From positions 5,375,501 through 5,439,500 of the forward strand of contig NZ_CP109444.1 in NCBI RefSeq assembly GCF_036227225.1: a stretch of DNA of 64,000 nt. Reading direction: 5' to 3'. Under the pieces are notes generated by a model that saw only the letters and a list, made by a program, of their open reading frames with translations, searched no databases and was not told where the DNA came from. Shown in pieces: positions 63,205-64,000 of this stretch. The DNA is from Streptomyces sp. NBC_01478. GTDB lineage: Bacteria; Actinomycetota; Actinomycetes; Streptomycetales; Streptomycetaceae. Position 1 is the stretch's first letter. Each line of letters begins with the position of its first letter. Both the position numbers and the translations under genes were made by a program.

Positions 63205-63450
63205 TTACGAGGCGTGGTCCGCCTCAGAACGGCTGCCCAGTCCCTTCATCATCGCCGTCGCCCGCTCCTTTGAGCCTCCAGCGGATATATCCCACGTCCG
63301 CCGGATACCGATCGACGGATCGTCTTCTACCGGCGACGGTCGCCGGAAATCAGGGAGGCCAACCACCCGGCCAGCCTCAACGTCTGCTCCGTTCGGAGCC
63401 AATGCGAGGCCGAAGCCTGTAAGGGATCTTGGACACGCCCTGGTGTTCAC
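63205..63450 (-). CDS. Hypothetical small protein
   Basis: A possible 81-residue product from GTG 63450: VNTRACPRSLTGFGLALAPN, GRVVGLPDFRRPSPVEDDPS and GIRRTWDISAGGSKERATAM. Codon bias is only moderate and it overlaps the next gene by 74 bases, so it is a weak call. No family is recognised. Confidence 0.35.
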   Translation of the reverse strand: MNTRACPRSLTGFGLALAPNGADVEAGRVVGLPDFRRPSPVEDDPSIGIRRTWDISAGGSKERATAMMKGLGSRSEADHAS

Positions 63451-63748
63451 TCCATAGCCGAGTGCCTGACCGCGTCAGTGTCCAGCCGCTGCCCTCGTAG
63501 GGCATGAGCTCGCCAACACTGAGTTGGCCGATGAGATGGGTCAGCTCCTTGGCCATCCGCAGATCATGTTCGCGTTCGCGGGCTTCAGCGTTCGCGTAAC
63601 CATCAGCGAGTGCCGTGAACTCCTCGTAGGTCAGCTCGCCAAGGCGGCGCCTGTGCGCGAGCATCGCCTCGCTCTCGACGTACGCGTCGGAGTACTCCTT
63701 GCCGAAACGGCGACCGTACTCCCGCACCCGCTGACGTTCCTCTTCCAA
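63377..63748 (-). CDS. Hypothetical protein, 5' end probably frameshifted
   Basis: A 123-residue frame from TTG 63748: EEERQRVREYGRRFGKEYSD, ALADGYANAEAREREHDLRM and LIGQLSVGELMPYEGSGWTL. It is helical and charged. The frame stays open upstream (SRADKIANARQQQISPERLE) to a stop at 63827 without any ATG or GTG; the adjacent frame offers GTG 63831 overlapping that stop. A one-base slip near 63815 would join them. Confidence 0.55.
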   Translation of the reverse strand: MEEERQRVREYGRRFGKEYSDAYVESEAMLAHRRRLGELTYEEFTALADGYANAEAREREHDLRMAKELTHLIGQLSVGELMPYEGSGWTLTRSGTRLWSEHQGVSKIPYRLRPRIGSERSRR

Positions 63749-63826
63749 CCTCTCGGGACTGATCTGCTGCTGACGGGCATTGGCAATCTTGTCGGCGCGA
63801 GACAGAAGCCAGCTCAGAGGGGACGG

Positions 63827-64000
63827 TCACAGGAAGACCCCCAGCCTGCCGTATCTCTCCCATTGGCAGTGCGTGTATCCGGCTGCCTGCGCGACCCATC
63901 CGTAACGCTCACCAGTACTCGTGTTCGGAGCAGGGTTCTTGAACTCGATGCCGAAGGCTGGGTCCTCATCGTGCCAACCGGCCGGCTCACGGGGCCTCAG
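63827..64000 (-). CDS. C-terminus of a hypothetical protein (5' end outside window)
   Basis: The last 57 residues are visible: EDPAFGIEFKNPAPNTSTGE, RYGWVAQAAGYTHCQWERYG, then RLGVFL-stop at 63827. The stop codon overlaps a GTG (GTGA) that could start the next gene, implying an operon. The family is not recognised from this piece. Confidence 0.6.
   Translation of the reverse strand: MRPREPAGWHDEDPAFGIEFKNPAPNTSTGERYGWVAQAAGYTHCQWERYGRLGVFL

Overview
The window looks like a chromosomal segment of a Streptomyces or close relative. GC content is very high, third codon positions are almost all G or C, GTG starts are common, and the gene families are typical of the genus: GAF-ANTAR regulators, STAS proteins, DUF5994, a WhiB protein, an MmyB-type XRE regulator, SCO5918-type proteins and large LuxR (LAL) regulators. 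No rRNA gene, complete tRNA gene, CRISPR array, transposase or integrase is visible.

Left part (1-36 kb). A partial secreted beta-rich protein is followed by a LysR-rhomboid-FAD oxidase run. The LysR effector domain carries a large in-frame tandem-repeat expansion. Next come an MFS exporter coupled to an acetyltransferase, a DUF4037 protein, an XRE regulator and two DUF5994 paralogues. From 12.3 to 17.2 kb a three-gene signalling module (STAS, GAF-ANTAR, GAF-ANTAR) occurs twice in tandem. A DUF3500 lipoprotein and HupE-like membrane protein pair, an SDR and TIM-barrel pair, a cold-shock/MerR locus, and a cold-stress operon (cold-shock protein, DEAD-box helicase, CBS protein, SCO5918-like) follow. 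Between them lie many gene remnants: carboxylesterase, RHS, TetR, PP2C phosphatase, anti-sigma kinase, FAD monooxygenase, YjbR, quinone oxidoreductase, S1 and NUDIX-SnoaL.

Middle part (35.9-49.2 kb). Two identical 40-bp copies of a tRNA-Thr 3' half, each followed by a transcription-terminator hairpin, bracket about 13 kb. Inside, two paralogous LAL regulators with similar upstream sequences enclose a small-molecule redox/hydrolase cassette: zinc-type oxidoreductase, YciI, SnoaL-like, tautomerase, HbpS/GlcG, chloroperoxidase-like hydrolase, WhiB, aldo/keto reductase and a secreted hydrolase. The tRNA pieces look like attachment-site scars of integrative elements.

Right part (49.2-64 kb). This is a defence-type island. 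A minus-strand operon encodes a radical SAM enzyme, a small DUF6375-like protein and a 1,342-residue protein with an N-terminal nuclease-like domain and a STAND/NACHT-type NTPase. I cannot match this set to a named anti-phage system, so it is the best candidate for something undescribed. Beside it is an XRE-ImmA/IrrE protease gene overlapping an unknown partner gene. This 8-kb block is bracketed by a diverged repeat of about 120 bp with inverted-repeat and short direct-repeat structure. To its right are a Ser/Thr kinase-helicase fusion and a phospholipase-D-like protein whose domain architecture fits a Mokosh type I anti-phage system. A second NUDIX gene, close to the broken copy at 34.5 kb, and plasmid- or element-like hypothetical genes end the window.
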